A stretch of 64,000 nucleotides of DNA, taken from the NCBI GenBank assembly GCA_030524345.1, contig JAUNGP010000002.1, positions 1 to 64,000 of the forward strand. Direction: 5' to 3'. Below are positions 25,934-35,749 of the stretch, piece after piece. Within the stretch, counting starts at the first letter, position 1. Every line of letters starts with the position of its first letter. The notes below the pieces were generated by a model. It worked only from the letters and a program-made list of their open reading frames with translations, ran no database searches and was not told the origin of the DNA. Source of the stretch: Clostridia bacterium (GTDB lineage Bacteria > Bacillota > Clostridia > TANB77 > CAG-465). The position numbers and the translations under genes were made by a program.

Positions 25934-28180
25934 TTATTTTTTATCGTGGAAAGTTCTTGCAAGAATGTCTAACTGATGCTTACGTGATAAGTTAACAAAT
26001 TTTACTGCATAACCAGATACTCTAATAGTAAGCTGTGGGTATTTTTCTGGATGGTCCATAGCATCAAGCAGTACTTCTCTATCTAAAACATTAATATTAA
26101 TATGATGTCCTGTCTTTTCAAAATATCCATCCAATAATATTTTTAATGTATCTACTTTTTCTTCTTCTGTTTTACCAAGAACAGAAGGAATAAATGAGAA
26201 CGTATAGGATATTCCATCAATACTTTCCTCATAATCAAGCTTTGCCACAGAGTTTAAAGCGGATATAATTCCATTTTTCTCTCTATGGTACATAGGATTA
26301 GCTCCTGGAGCAAAAGGTTCACCCTTTTTCCTTCCATCTGGAGTAGTACCAGTTTTTTCTCCATATAAAACATTTGAAGTAATTGTAAGAATTGACATCG
26401 TAGGTTCAGCATTTCTATATGTTTTATGTTGTCTTAATTTATCCATAAATCTTTTCTGAATATCTAAAGCAATTGCATCTACCTTATCATCATCATTTCC
26501 AAAGCAAGGATAATCCCCTTCAACTTCGAAGTCAACGGCTATTCCTCTTTCATCTCTTATTGGTTTTACTTTAGCATATTTTATTGCACTAAGAGAGTCA
26601 GCAACAACAGAAAGTCCAGAAATTCCGCAAGCCATAGTTCGATATACATCTTTATCATGTAAGGCCATTTGCAATCTCTCATATGCATATTTATCATGCA
26701 TATAATGTATAATATTTAAAGCATTAATATATACTTTAGCAACCCAAGACATTATATCGTCAAATCTTTTCATAACATCTTCATATTCTAGATATTCAGT
26801 AGTTATCGGTTGTGATATCGGTCCTACTTGGTCACCACTGATTTCATCTTTGCCATAGTTAATTGCATAAAGCAATGCCTTTGCAAGATTACATCTAGCG
26901 CCAAAAAACTGCATTTGTTTTCCAATTCTCATAGCAGAAACACAACATGCAATTGCATAGTCATCTCCATAATAATTTCTCATAAGATCATCATTTTCAT
27001 ATTGAATAGCACTAGTCTTTACTGAAACTTTAGAACAGAATTTTTTAAAGCCTTCTGGTAAATTTTCAGACCATAAAACAGTTAAATTTGGCTCTGGAGC
27101 AGGTCCTAAATTAAATAAAGTATTTAATACTCTAAATGAGTTTTTAGTAACAAGTGTTTTTCCTGAACTAGACATACCACCAATTGATTCTGTAACCCAG
27201 TTTGGATCTCCTGCAAATAAACTACTGTATGCTTTTGTTCTCATAAATCTTACGATTCTTAGCTTTATAATCAATTGATCCATTAGCTCTTGTGCTTCTT
27301 CTTCTGTTATTTTTTTATCATTTAAATCTCTTTGTATGTAAATATCTAAAAATGTGGATATTCTACCAATACTCATTGCCGCACCATTTTGTTCCTTGAT
27401 AGCACCAAGGTATGCAAAATATGTCCACTGAATAGCTTCAAACGCGTCTTTAGCTGGGCATGAAATATCATATCCATATTTTAAAGCCATTTCCTTTAAT
27501 TCATTTAGTGCATTGATTTGCTCTGTTATTTCTTCTCTAAGTCTTATAATTTCTTCATCAATCGTATCAGCTTCAAGAGACTTTTGTTGATTCATTTTAT
27601 CTTCGATTAATCTATCTACACCATATAAAGCAACTCTTCTATAATCACCAATAATTCTTCCTCTCCCATATGCATCGGGAAGACCAGTAATAATGGAATT
27701 TCTTCTACAGCTTCTTATTTCAGGTGTATATGCATCAAAAACTCCCTGATTATGTGTCTTTCTATATTTTGTAAATATTTCTTTTACTTCATCGTCCATT
27801 TTATAGCCATATTCTTCAAGGGCAGTCGCAGCAGTTCTTACCCCACCATTTGGCATCATTGCCCTTTTTAAAGGTTTATCGGTTTGCAGTCCAACGATAA
27901 TTTCTAAATCTTTATCCACATAACCAACATCGTGTGAAGTAATAGTAGATACAATTTTAGTATCAGCATCAAGTACTCCACCCTTTTCACTTTCTTGTTT
28001 CATAAGATCTGACACTTTATCCCATAATTTTTTTGTTTTCTCTGTTGGTCCATTTAAAAACTTATCGTCACCATCATACATAGTATAATTTAGTCTTATA
28101 AAATCTCTTACATTGATTTCATCACACCAAACACCTTTTTCAAAATCTTTCCAGCCTATATACTCCTTTTCTTCCAACAT
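25934..28180 (-). CDS. pflB: Pyruvate formate-lyase (formate acetyltransferase)
   Basis: Converts pyruvate and CoA to acetyl-CoA and formate anaerobically. 748 aa, normal length. The catalytic Cys-Cys pair is in [14 protein letters not shown], and the glycyl-radical loop is [16 protein letters not shown] near the C-terminus. The N-terminal [16 protein letters not shown] motif is also typical. SD AAGGAGG. Activated by the PflA encoded 1.7 kb away. It indicates mixed-acid fermentation in an anaerobe. Confidence 0.98.
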   Translation of the reverse strand: MLEEKEYIGWKDFEKGVWCDEINVRDFIRLNYTMYDGDDKFLNGPTEKTKKLWDKVSDLMKQESEKGGVLDADTKIVSTITSHDVGYVDKDLEIIVGLQTDKPLKRAMMPNGGVRTAATALEEYGYKMDDEVKEIFTKYRKTHNQGVFDAYTPEIRSCRRNSIITGLPDAYGRGRIIGDYRRVALYGVDRLIEDKMNQQKSLEADTIDEEIIRLREEITEQINALNELKEMALKYGYDISCPAKDAFEAIQWTYFAYLGAIKEQNGAAMSIGRISTFLDIYIQRDLNDKKITEEEAQELMDQLIIKLRIVRFMRTKAYSSLFAGDPNWVTESIGGMSSSGKTLVTKNSFRVLNTLFNLGPAPEPNLTVLWSENLPEGFKKFCSKVSVKTSAIQYENDDLMRNYYGDDYAIACCVSAMRIGKQMQFFGARCNLAKALLYAINYGKDEISGDQVGPISQPITTEYLEYEDVMKRFDDIMSWVAKVYINALNIIHYMHDKYAYERLQMALHDKDVYRTMACGISGLSVVADSLSAIKYAKVKPIRDERGIAVDFEVEGDYPCFGNDDDKVDAIALDIQKRFMDKLRQHKTYRNAEPTMSILTITSNVLYGEKTGTTPDGRKKGEPFAPGANPMYHREKNGIISALNSVAKLDYEESIDGISYTFSFIPSVLGKTEEEKVDTLKILLDGYFEKTGHHININVLDREVLLDAMDHPEKYPQLTIRVSGYAVKFVNLSRKHQLDILARTFHDKK

Positions 28181-28251
28181 ATATACCTCCTTAATATATC
28201 TATATCAGTATATACTATCTTTATGAAAAAATCAATATATTAAATAATATG

Positions 28252-28401
28252 TTAGAAACTATATTTTTTTCTTAATTTTTTCGCTTCTTTTTTACCTTTT
28301 TTAAACATTTGCATAATGCTATCATCATTCATTACACCAATTATTGTTCCGGCCATTGTTCCTGCTACTATTCCAATTACTGCGCCTTTAACAAAATCCA
28401 T
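28252..28401 (-). CDS. Small membrane protein, YtxH-like (49 aa)
   Basis: One glycine-rich TM helix (GAVIGIVAGTMAGTIIGVM) at the N-terminus is followed by a lysine-rich cytoplasmic tail (MFKKGKKEAKKLRKKYSF). AAGGAG lies 10 nt before the ATG. The glycine-zipper helix plus basic tail is typical of YtxH/Gly-zipper small proteins, whose function is unknown. Confidence 0.7.
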   Translation of the reverse strand: MDFVKGAVIGIVAGTMAGTIIGVMNDDSIMQMFKKGKKEAKKLRKKYSF

Positions 28402-28418
28402 GAAAATCAACTCCTTTC

Positions 28419-28799
28419 TCATTTTTTATTATTTGATTTTACCAAATTTTTTAAACTTGTAATAATTTCATAATTTCCAATAATTAGCATAAAAATGTAA
28501 AAATACCATCTAATTTTTTCCTCATCAATATTTCTAGCAATCAAAATTCCTATCATGCTTCCAATACATAATGGAATGATAATTTTTTTAAATAATTTTT
28601 TATTAATTTTCTTATTTTTTAAATTTGAAATACTCGCAAACATTCCAACTACTATAAACATAATAAGATTATAACTTTGTGCTTCTCTTTGAGAAAATAT
28701 ATGAAATATTGTCGAAAGAAGTATAAAGATACTTCCACCACCAATTCCCATTCCTGCTATAGTTCCACTAATCATTGAGATTATAATCGCTTTGATCAA
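28419..28799 (-). CDS. TauE/SafE (TSUP) half-size membrane protein, C-terminal half partner
   Basis: 126 aa with about four TM helices. The GMGIGGGSIFILLSTI segment is the TSUP GxGGG-type motif. It starts with TTG, with the SD AGGAGG inside the end of the upstream gene, so it is translationally coupled to its partner. TSUP proteins usually have two such halves fused (~250 aa) and export sulfonates, sulfite or related anions; here two separate polypeptides probably assemble. Confidence 0.82.
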   Translation of the reverse strand: MIKAIIISMISGTIAGMGIGGGSIFILLSTIFHIFSQREAQSYNLIMFIVVGMFASISNLKNKKINKKLFKKIIIPLCIGSMIGILIARNIDEEKIRWYFYIFMLIIGNYEIITSLKNLVKSNNKK

Positions 28800-28800
28800 T

Positions 28801-29148
28801 TTATTTTCCTCCTATCATCTTATACAGCGTTAATGATACTATCAGTCCACCAGATACCAGATTTAAGATATCGGCAGGTATTTTCTTCATTAATTTGGTA
28901 CCAATAACTCCTGTAATTGCAGAAATAATTCCAAATACGATAATATATTTCCATTCAAAATCAACAAAATTCATATAGCCAAATATTGCAAATATACTAG
29001 AAATTGATAAAAGAGAAACACTCAACGCTCTTGCCTCATGTGTATCTATTTTTTTTATAAAAACTAAATATACAACAAGGATTTGTCCTGCACCAGATGC
29101 AAACACTCCATTTAATATTCCTGTAATTAAACTAATAACATATATCAT
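28801..29148 (-). CDS. TauE/SafE (TSUP) half-size membrane protein, N-terminal half partner
   Basis: 115 aa with about four TM helices. GVFASGAGQILVVYLVFI and THEARALSVSLLSI match the first TSUP repeat. It ends 1 nt before the TTG start of the second half. Substrate unknown. Confidence 0.82.
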   Translation of the reverse strand: MIYVISLITGILNGVFASGAGQILVVYLVFIKKIDTHEARALSVSLLSISSIFAIFGYMNFVDFEWKYIIVFGIISAITGVIGTKLMKKIPADILNLVSGGLIVSLTLYKMIGGK

Positions 29149-29204
29149 AATATTAATATTATTTGAAAAAATTAAATTAATATAATAAAAAATTTAAACA
29201 TGGA

Positions 29205-29235
29205 ATAAAAAGCATAAGTTATTCTTATGCTTTTT
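29205..29235 (-). terminator. Terminator of hflX
   Basis: The stem AAAGCATAAG/CTTATGCTTT overlaps the hflX stop, with a T-run (TTTTTATTCC) on the minus side. Confidence 0.85.
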
Positions 29236-30499
29236 TTACATATTCTATATATTTATTATAGTCACTCAACTTACAATTCATTTTAAGAAGAGTACCACTT
29301 TCGAGATATTCCGTTTCTTTTATTGTAGCATGATTATTAAAATAAGATACTATATTTCCTTTATCAAACGGAACTAACATCTCACAGTCTATATAATCTG
29401 TATAGATTCTAGAACTAATAAGTTCTATTAATTCTTTCATTCCTTTTTTATTACTTGCAGACATATATATTTCATTATCATCTATTAGCGGAAGTCTATC
29501 AAGCATCAAGTCAGACTTGTTAAAAACATATATTACTGGTATTTCATCTGCTCCTAAACTTTTTAAAGTCTCCTTTGTAACTTTAATATGTTCCTCATAA
29601 TTCTGATCAGAATAATCAATGACATTTAAAAGTAAATCTGCACATTTTACTTCTTCTAATGTAGATCTGAAAGCTTTTACAAGATTATGTGGAAGTTCGC
29701 TAATAAAACCAACCGTATCCGATAATAAAAATGATTTATTATTTTCTAAGGTTATTTTTCTTACTGACGTCTCAAGAGTAGCAAAAAGCATATCTTTTTC
29801 CATAACCTTTTTCGTATCATCTTTCAAATACATATCGACCATAGCATTCATAAGAGTAGACTTACCAGCATTTGTATAACCAACAAGTGCTACTTTGGGA
29901 ATTCCCGACTCATTTCTTTGCTTTCTTTGGGTATTTCTTTCTTGCTCTACCTCCTCTAATTCTTTCCTTAATTCAGTAAGTTTATCCTCTATTCTTCTTC
30001 TATCTAGTTCTAACTTTTTCTCTCCAGCACCCTTATTACTAAGACCACTTGCTCCCCCTTGCCTTCCAAGAGACTCATGAAGTCCCACAAGCCTTGGTAA
30101 CATATACTGAAGTTTTGCTACTTCAACTTGAAGCTTTGCTTCTCTTGTTTTAGCTCTTGTTGAAAAAATTTCTAATATTAAAGACGTTCTATCAAGAATT
30201 GGCATATCAAGATCTTTTTGCAAATTTCTAAGTTGAGTAGGAGAAAGTTCATTATTAAATACAATTACCTCTGCATGACACTCCTTAGCTTTCTCTTTTA
30301 CCTCAACTACTTTTCCAGTTCCAATATATAAAGGTTTATTTACCACTTTTAAATTTTGCTCTATTCTACCACAGACCTCCATATTACAAGCCTCAACCAA
30401 ACTGATAAGCTCTTCCATTGATTCATTAAAATACTCTTTATCATTAATATTAACACCAACAATTAAAACTTGAACTTTTTGTTCTATATTCTCTTGCAT
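29225..30499 (-). CDS. hflX: Ribosome-associated GTPase HflX
   Basis: Ribosome-splitting GTPase. Its N-terminal domain contains the VVFNNELSPTQLRNLQ and DRTSLILEIFSTRAKTREAKLQ motifs, with GRQGGASGLSNKGAGEKK before a coiled coil. The G domain has G1 GYTNAGKS, G3 DTVGF and G4 NKSD. AAAGGAGG 5 nt before the ATG at 30499 fixes the start (424 aa); it begins 10 nt after the stop of the DUF402-DUF2196 gene, forming an operon. Confidence 0.96.
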   Translation of the reverse strand: MQENIEQKVQVLIVGVNINDKEYFNESMEELISLVEACNMEVCGRIEQNLKVVNKPLYIGTGKVVEVKEKAKECHAEVIVFNNELSPTQLRNLQKDLDMPILDRTSLILEIFSTRAKTREAKLQVEVAKLQYMLPRLVGLHESLGRQGGASGLSNKGAGEKKLELDRRRIEDKLTELRKELEEVEQERNTQRKQRNESGIPKVALVGYTNAGKSTLMNAMVDMYLKDDTKKVMEKDMLFATLETSVRKITLENNKSFLLSDTVGFISELPHNLVKAFRSTLEEVKCADLLLNVIDYSDQNYEEHIKVTKETLKSLGADEIPVIYVFNKSDLMLDRLPLIDDNEIYMSASNKKGMKELIELISSRIYTDYIDCEMLVPFDKGNIVSYFNNHATIKETEYLESGTLLKMNCKLSDYNKYIEYVKKA

Positions 30500-30509
30500 A
30501 ATTCCTCCT

Positions 30510-31316
30510 TTATTCGATAATTTCTTGTACACGTCCAACGCTACCATCTTCTAACATTACTTTAATTCCTCTATGATGCATTTGACTATTCGTAAGTATT
30601 CTTGCCACAATTCCCTCTGTCAATATTCCTGTCTTTTGATCCTTTTTTAGTACAATTTTGACTCTCATACCTGGAACAATATAACTTCTTACCTGATTTT
30701 TCTTATTAATGATATTACCATGATTGTCGACCAAATCAATTTTCTCTTTTTCATTCTTAATATCTTTTTCAAAATATCGATTAAACAATTCTAACCAGCG
30801 CCTAGCGACCTTTATTAACTGTTCTCTATAACTTGGTAACATTTCTTTAATATAGTTTGCCTCTTTGATTGCAAAGTTATAAATATCTTGCGTAATGTCA
30901 CCACTTTCTAGTGCATCACTTAGTTCATCTTCATCTAAGAAATTAATTTCTCCACTGATATCATAAGTGACATCAATATATAAATCCCTAAAACAAGGCA
31001 ATCCTCTCTCATCTAAATAATTTTGTAAAGTAACATCAAAATACCACTGAATGATATTACCCACTTCATCAATATTAATTGTAATTGCATAATGTTTTCC
31101 AAGGGGAATAATCGTAATCCAAATATATCTATCATCTAAAATACATACATCTTTATTTCCAACTTTAATGATCTTTTTTTGGTTAACTTTCTCAAAATAT
31201 GTTCCTGCAACATAGAACTCAGTATCTTCAAACTTAGTCTTAGCAAGTTTGGTATATGATTTATCTATCCTATACCAGTCTTTTCTTGCAATTCCTTTAA
31301 TTTTCAATATACTCAC
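30510..31316 (-). CDS. DUF402-DUF2196 (YwbE) fusion protein
   Basis: The N-terminal ~180 residues form a DUF402 domain (WITIIPLGKHYAITINID, QWYFDVTLQNYLDE, DVTYDISG), a fold that includes nucleoside di/triphosphatases. The C-terminal ~65 residues match DUF2196/YwbE (PGMRVKIVLKKDQKTG, LTEGIVARILTNS, HRGIKVMLEDGSVGRVQEI), a small domain that is normally a separate protein. The link suggests nucleic-acid binding coupled to hydrolysis, but this is inference. It lies directly upstream of hflX. Confidence 0.85.
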   Translation of the reverse strand: MSILKIKGIARKDWYRIDKSYTKLAKTKFEDTEFYVAGTYFEKVNQKKIIKVGNKDVCILDDRYIWITIIPLGKHYAITINIDEVGNIIQWYFDVTLQNYLDERGLPCFRDLYIDVTYDISGEINFLDEDELSDALESGDITQDIYNFAIKEANYIKEMLPSYREQLIKVARRWLELFNRYFEKDIKNEKEKIDLVDNHGNIINKKNQVRSYIVPGMRVKIVLKKDQKTGILTEGIVARILTNSQMHHRGIKVMLEDGSVGRVQEIIE

Positions 31317-31354
31317 CTACTTTTTAATATATTTTATAGTATAACACATAGATG

Positions 31355-31397
31355 CAAAAAAATAAACTTAAGCAACTCATAAAACTTAAGTTTATTT
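31355..31397 (-). terminator. Terminator of the cpsB-like gene
   Basis: The stem AATAAACTTAAG/CTTAAGTTTATT is followed by TTTTTTG on the minus strand. Confidence 0.85.
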
Positions 31398-32126
31398 CAC
31401 TTCAAACTTTTGCACACTTTTACCTTGCAACACTCTTTGACTATTTTCTAATATTATATTTAATTTTTCTTCTTTTATTACTTTCTTTATTTTTTTCATA
31501 CATTCACAATATCTATCGTATATTCTTGTAGAATCGTGAGAATCTGTTGCAATTAAATGAACCATATCATGCTTTAATAATTTTTTCACATTTTTTTTAG
31601 CATACTTTCCATAAGTTCCACTGATACTCCCAACATTGATCTGAAGCAATGCACCAAGTTCAATTAGTCTCACAAACTCCTTATAACTTTTCTTGGTAAA
31701 ACTGTATCTTTCAGGATGAGCAATAATTGGAATATATCCTAAATATACCAAATTTTCTACTTCATTTAGCATATTTAATGGTTTGATATTATACATTGGA
31801 AATTCAAATAAGACATACTTAGTTTCGTTAATAGATAAAGCCTTTGTTTCCACCATTAAATTAGCAATTCCATTCGTAAAAAATATTTCATTTCCAGCAT
31901 ACAATTCTACACAAATTCCATTTTTTTTTAATTCTAAGTTTAGCCTTTTTACTGAATCCTTTATGACAGCAGAAGATATCTTTGTATCCCTCTCAATATA
32001 ATGAGGTGTGGCAACTATATGATTTATTCCAAGGGACTCCGCTTTTTTTGCCATTTTCAATGTTTCTTCAAAAGACTTTGAACCATCATCTACAAGCGGA
32101 ATGATGTGACAATGAATATCTACCAT
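31392..32126 (-). CDS. CpsB/YwqE-type PHP protein-tyrosine phosphatase
   Basis: Manganese-dependent tyrosine phosphatase that dephosphorylates the CpsD-type kinase controlling exopolysaccharide chain length. PHP-fold metal ligands: H-x-H in DIHCHIIPLVDDGS, HPERYSF, and DSHDS near the end. 244 aa, full length. It follows the kinase gene but a strong terminator lies between them, so it may be expressed separately. Confidence 0.92.
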   Translation of the reverse strand: MVDIHCHIIPLVDDGSKSFEETLKMAKKAESLGINHIVATPHYIERDTKISSAVIKDSVKRLNLELKKNGICVELYAGNEIFFTNGIANLMVETKALSINETKYVLFEFPMYNIKPLNMLNEVENLVYLGYIPIIAHPERYSFTKKSYKEFVRLIELGALLQINVGSISGTYGKYAKKNVKKLLKHDMVHLIATDSHDSTRIYDRYCECMKKIKKVIKEEKLNIILENSQRVLQGKSVQKFEVK

Positions 32127-32140
32127 ATTTTTATCCTTTC

Positions 32141-32173
32141 AAAAAAAGGTAAAGTAAACAATTTACTTTACCC
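32141..32173 (-). terminator. Terminator between the CpsD and CpsB genes
   Basis: A perfect 11-bp stem (GGTAAAGTAAA/TTTACTTTACC) with a 2-3 nt loop is followed by seven Ts. Confidence 0.88.
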
Positions 32174-32181
32174 TTACCAAT

Positions 32182-32979
32182 TTATTGTTTACCTCTAGCA
32201 CTAACAAGCTTAGAAAGTTTCTTTACATTTTTTGTTATGATATTTTCATCCTTCTTAGCTTTTTTAGAACTATATTTTTCATAAGACTCATATAAATCTT
32301 TACTGCTTTCAGGAGCAATTTGATTTAAAATAACCCCAACAAGATTACCTCCAACTCCCTCAATAGACTTTTTAGAACTAACTAATAACTCCTTTTTAGT
32401 CTTATTTGCAGCAGCTACTAATAACACATAATCTACTTTTTTACATATTACTAAACTATCAGCAAGAATACTTACAGGAGGCGTATCAAATAATATGACA
32501 TCGTATTCCTCTTTGGCAATCTTTAATAACTTATCCAAATTACGACATCCAAGTAGTTCAGATGGATTATATGGAACTGGACCAGATGGCATTAAAGATA
32601 AATTTTCTATACCAGTATCTACTATGAGATTATAGAATTCTTCTTTTTCTTGTTCTTTATCATGATTCTTTTTATTATTTGTAAGGCCTCTTAAATAATC
32701 TGATAAACCAGTATGATTAACCTTTCCAAAAATTCTGTGTTGTCTACCTTTTCGTAGGTCTGCATCAACAATTAATACTTTCATGCCAAATTGTGCAAAA
32801 GAGATAGCAAGATTTGCTGTAATCCAACTTTTTCCATCACCTGGTTCAGCACTTGTAATATCAATAATCTTTCCTTTTTCTCCCTGAAACATATACAATA
32901 AATTAGTTCTAAATACCCTAAAGGACTCAGCAATTGGTGACTTTGGTAAATTATTTACTACAATTTCATTAGTTTCCAT
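32182..32979 (-). CDS. CpsD/CapB-type BY tyrosine kinase
   Basis: Bacterial tyrosine kinase that regulates capsule or exopolysaccharide polymerisation with its CpsC-type activator. Walker A EPGDGKSWITAN, Walker A' VLIVDADLRKG and Walker B VILFDTPP are present. The C-terminal tyrosine cluster is short (YESYEKY) and followed by a Lys-rich tail. GGAGG precedes the ATG at 32979, which overlaps the end of the CpsC gene by 11 nt. Confidence 0.93.
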   Translation of the reverse strand: METNEIVVNNLPKSPIAESFRVFRTNLLYMFQGEKGKIIDITSAEPGDGKSWITANLAISFAQFGMKVLIVDADLRKGRQHRIFGKVNHTGLSDYLRGLTNNKKNHDKEQEKEEFYNLIVDTGIENLSLMPSGPVPYNPSELLGCRNLDKLLKIAKEEYDVILFDTPPVSILADSLVICKKVDYVLLVAAANKTKKELLVSSKKSIEGVGGNLVGVILNQIAPESSKDLYESYEKYSSKKAKKDENIITKNVKKLSKLVSARGKQ

Positions 32980-33682
32980 ATACGTTTTCCGCCTCCAATT
33001 CTTCATTATATAATGCTATAGATGCAATTACTGGCACTCCAAGTAATTCTTCTATATCTTCTTGTTTCTTAATTGTGTTATCAAAATAATATATGATAAA
33101 GATTATACCACAAGATAGAACCAATCCAATCATTCCAAAAAGACATGTATTTTTAAAAGTTCCTATATTATATGGATAGATACTTGGTTCTGCAATATCA
33201 ATTACAGATAAATTCTCTATCTTATACACTTCTGATATCTTTTCTCTAAATACTTCTACTAAACAATTAGCAATATCTGATGCAAGTATAGGATCTTCAT
33301 TTGATACAGATATTAAAATAAGTTCTGTATCATCTTTGGCATTAACAGTGATACGAGACATAAACTCTTCTTCACTCATAGCAAGATCCAATTTGCTAAT
33401 TACTTGTTTTGCTATTGTTTTACTTTTTATAATTTCACTATATGTAGATACTAATTTTTGATTTAATGTAACATCGTTTTGTGTTATTTCACTAATTTGC
33501 ACATCATTTTTTGTACTAGTTACTTGAGATAACACAAAAGAGGTTGTTGATTTATATAACGGATCTATCATATATCTAGAATAGATGAAACCTGCTATAG
33601 CTCCAATGATTGTTACTATAATTACTATATATAGCTTTTTCAATAATACATTTAAAAGCTCTTTTATATCTATTTCTTCCAT
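32969..33682 (-). CDS. CpsC/CapA-type chain-length regulator (Wzz family)
   Basis: Membrane activator of the BY kinase. Wzz topology: N-terminal TM (LYIVIIVTIIGAIAGFIYS), extracellular helical domain, second TM (CLFGMIGLVLSCGIIFIIYY) and a short C-terminal cytoplasmic tail. About 237 aa from the ATG at 33682 with GGAGG 8-9 nt upstream. Translationally coupled to CpsD. Confidence 0.92.
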   Translation of the reverse strand: MEEIDIKELLNVLLKKLYIVIIVTIIGAIAGFIYSRYMIDPLYKSTTSFVLSQVTSTKNDVQISEITQNDVTLNQKLVSTYSEIIKSKTIAKQVISKLDLAMSEEEFMSRITVNAKDDTELILISVSNEDPILASDIANCLVEVFREKISEVYKIENLSVIDIAEPSIYPYNIGTFKNTCLFGMIGLVLSCGIIFIIYYFDNTIKKQEDIEELLGVPVIASIALYNEELEAENVYGN

Positions 33683-33775
33683 TTTTTCTACCTCCAAATT
33701 ACGCAAAAGTATTATATACTATTTATTTTGCTTTTTCAACATAATTCAACATAAATTTGTAAAGTTTTTGAAATA

Positions 33776-33810
33776 TAAAAAATGCTCTCATAAAAGTATG
33801 AGAACATTTA
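33776..33810 (-). terminator. Terminator of the LCP gene
   Basis: The stem ATGTTCTCATA/TATGAGAGCAT is followed by TTTTTTATA on the minus strand. Confidence 0.83.
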
Positions 33811-33813
33811 TCT

Positions 33814-34788
33814 TTATTTTTCATACAAGTAGGTATAGAAATCTTTTTTAGCCCTTTCTAAATCAGTAGTAAAATAATAAATACCATCAATATATTTTCC
33901 TTCACTATAATCGGTTGATGGAACTTGAATAGAAATAATATTTTGTAAATATTCATTTTTATCACCTATTATAGTAGTTCCAAGACTAATATACTCTGAT
34001 ATATCTACATTTGTTTTTACCTGCTTTAAAAAGTCACTAGTAAGTGAAAGTATTGTTGTAGTATCCATCTCCGAGATTTTTTCCATAAGCGCTATTAGTA
34101 TATTTCTTTGTCTTTCTGCTCTATAAAAATCATTTCCAACATATCTATTTCTAGAATGTTTTAATGCCTGTGCACCATTTAGTGTCACTGTTCCAGAATG
34201 CGTCAATTTAGGGTTACATTCTGTATTAATAAATTCCATCTCATCATCATCTATATCAACAGTTACTCCACCTACCTCATCAATAATGTTAGTAAGACCT
34301 GAAAAATCGATCGTAACATACTCATCAATATTCAGTCCAAAGTTACTATTAATTGTATGAATGCTTAGTTCCTCTTTTCCAAAAGCATATGCATGATTGA
34401 TTTTATCCATCCCATATCCTTCAATATTGACATAGGTATCTCTTGGAATACTGATTAGTTTTATCGATTTTGATTTAGTATTAATAGATGCTATTATAAT
34501 CGTATCAGATCTTCCCGCATAAAAATTATCAGGATCTCTTGAATCTGTTCCAAAAAGTACTACATTCCTTATACTCTGAAATTCTGCTTCTGTCATATCT
34601 GTTGTTATACTGTTATATATATCTGTTGTAATCCCTAAATTTGCTTCATTTAATGCTTCATGTTTTATGCCTAAGAACTTAAAACGTAGTAAATAGTATA
34701 TACTTCCAACAATTAATACTACGATAACTAGAATAATTAAAAGCTTTATCAATAATTTACCATTTTTATCATTCTTCAATATTTTCAT
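33814..34788 (-). CDS. LytR-CpsA-Psr family protein
   Basis: LCP enzymes attach wall teichoic acid or capsule from lipid carriers to peptidoglycan. An N-terminal TM is followed by the LCP domain: VLFGTDSRDPDNFYAGRSDT, SIPRDTYVNIEG, DKINHAYAFG, and GAQALKHSRNRYVGNDFYRAERQR with its conserved arginines. 324 aa. The ATG overlaps the end of the phosphoesterase gene by 20 nt, so the two are cotranscribed. Confidence 0.93.
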   Translation of the reverse strand: MKILKNDKNGKLLIKLLIILVIVVLIVGSIYYLLRFKFLGIKHEALNEANLGITTDIYNSITTDMTEAEFQSIRNVVLFGTDSRDPDNFYAGRSDTIIIASINTKSKSIKLISIPRDTYVNIEGYGMDKINHAYAFGKEELSIHTINSNFGLNIDEYVTIDFSGLTNIIDEVGGVTVDIDDDEMEFINTECNPKLTHSGTVTLNGAQALKHSRNRYVGNDFYRAERQRNILIALMEKISEMDTTTILSLTSDFLKQVKTNVDISEYISLGTTIIGDKNEYLQNIISIQVPSTDYSEGKYIDGIYYFTTDLERAKKDFYTYLYEK

Positions 34789-35641
34789 CTACTTTCTTCA
34801 TTTTTAGTTTAATTAAACTAATCTCTGGATGATTAAACAGCCTTATCGGAATTGTCGCCCTACCAAGGCCTGTACTTACAAACATAGTAGATTCGTTTTT
34901 TACATATTTTCCAACACAATATTTGGGAAACAGCTTTCTTCTTGGAGATAGCAATCCAATCTTAAACACTCTAATTAATCCACCATGCACATGGCCTGAA
35001 AATATTAAATCAAATCCTAATTTATGATACAATTCAAAATTTAGTGGATCATGTGCAAGTAATATATTAAACTTGTTTAGATCGACTTGTCCACTTTTAG
35101 ATCTTAAATATGTAAGATCTCGGTCAATACCAGCATAATTTTTCTCATATCTAATATTGTCCTTAAAATTCAAACCTACTATATTTATTTTTTCGTGACT
35201 GTCTATATACATGCTATCATCTCTTAAAACATGTACTCCACATTTCTCCAGCTCTTTTACATAATTAACATACTTTTTATATCCAAGTGCTCTTTCATGA
35301 TTTCCAATTGAGTAATAAACTACATACTTATCAAATATCGGCTTTAATTCTTTTATAAATTTTTTAATGTCATTTTCTCTTTTATCAATAATATCTCCTG
35401 TCATAAAAATATAATCAGGATTTAACTTTTCAATTTTATTGATTAATACACCATTATTTTTTCCAAATCTCTTGCTATGTAAATCTGATATATGCACTAT
35501 TTTTACTCCATTAAATTCACTAGGAATTTTTTCTGATTCATATGTATACTTTTTAACAATTAAATAGTTATTTGAAAAAGCAATACATACGAAAAGTATG
35601 ATTATACAAATTAAAATTATAAGTAAGAGTGACGGGTCCAA
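34769..35641 (-). CDS. Membrane-bound metallophosphoesterase (YkuE-like)
   Basis: Calcineurin-like phosphoesterase outside the membrane; the Bacillus YkuE homologue is wall-associated. One N-terminal TM, then the dinuclear-metal motifs ISDLHSKRFG, MTGDIID, GNHER, AHDP and FSGHVHGG. It starts with TTG behind GGAGG. Operon with the LCP gene. Confidence 0.92.
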   Translation of the reverse strand: MDPSLLLIILICIIILFVCIAFSNNYLIVKKYTYESEKIPSEFNGVKIVHISDLHSKRFGKNNGVLINKIEKLNPDYIFMTGDIIDKRENDIKKFIKELKPIFDKYVVYYSIGNHERALGYKKYVNYVKELEKCGVHVLRDDSMYIDSHEKINIVGLNFKDNIRYEKNYAGIDRDLTYLRSKSGQVDLNKFNILLAHDPLNFELYHKLGFDLIFSGHVHGGLIRVFKIGLLSPRRKLFPKYCVGKYVKNESTMFVSTGLGRATIPIRLFNHPEISLIKLKMKKVDENIEE

Positions 35642-35707
35642 TTAACATTCCTCCATATCTGAATATGTATTATATTATATTTTATATCTTTTTACAAGAA
35701 ATTTACA

Positions 35708-35744
35708 ATAAAAATAACAATAGAAAAATACTATTGTTATTTTT
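35708..35744 (-). terminator. Terminator of the 35750-36145 gene
   Basis: A 14-bp AT-rich stem (AAAAATAACAATAG/CTATTGTTATTTTT) directly after the stop. Confidence 0.8.
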
Positions 35745-35749
35745 ATCAA

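Noticed and set aside
32182..32979. Reading the CpsD-type gene as MinD or ParA
   Set aside because: The AEPGDGKS Walker A, VDADLRKG and coupling to a Wzz protein are specific for BY kinases.
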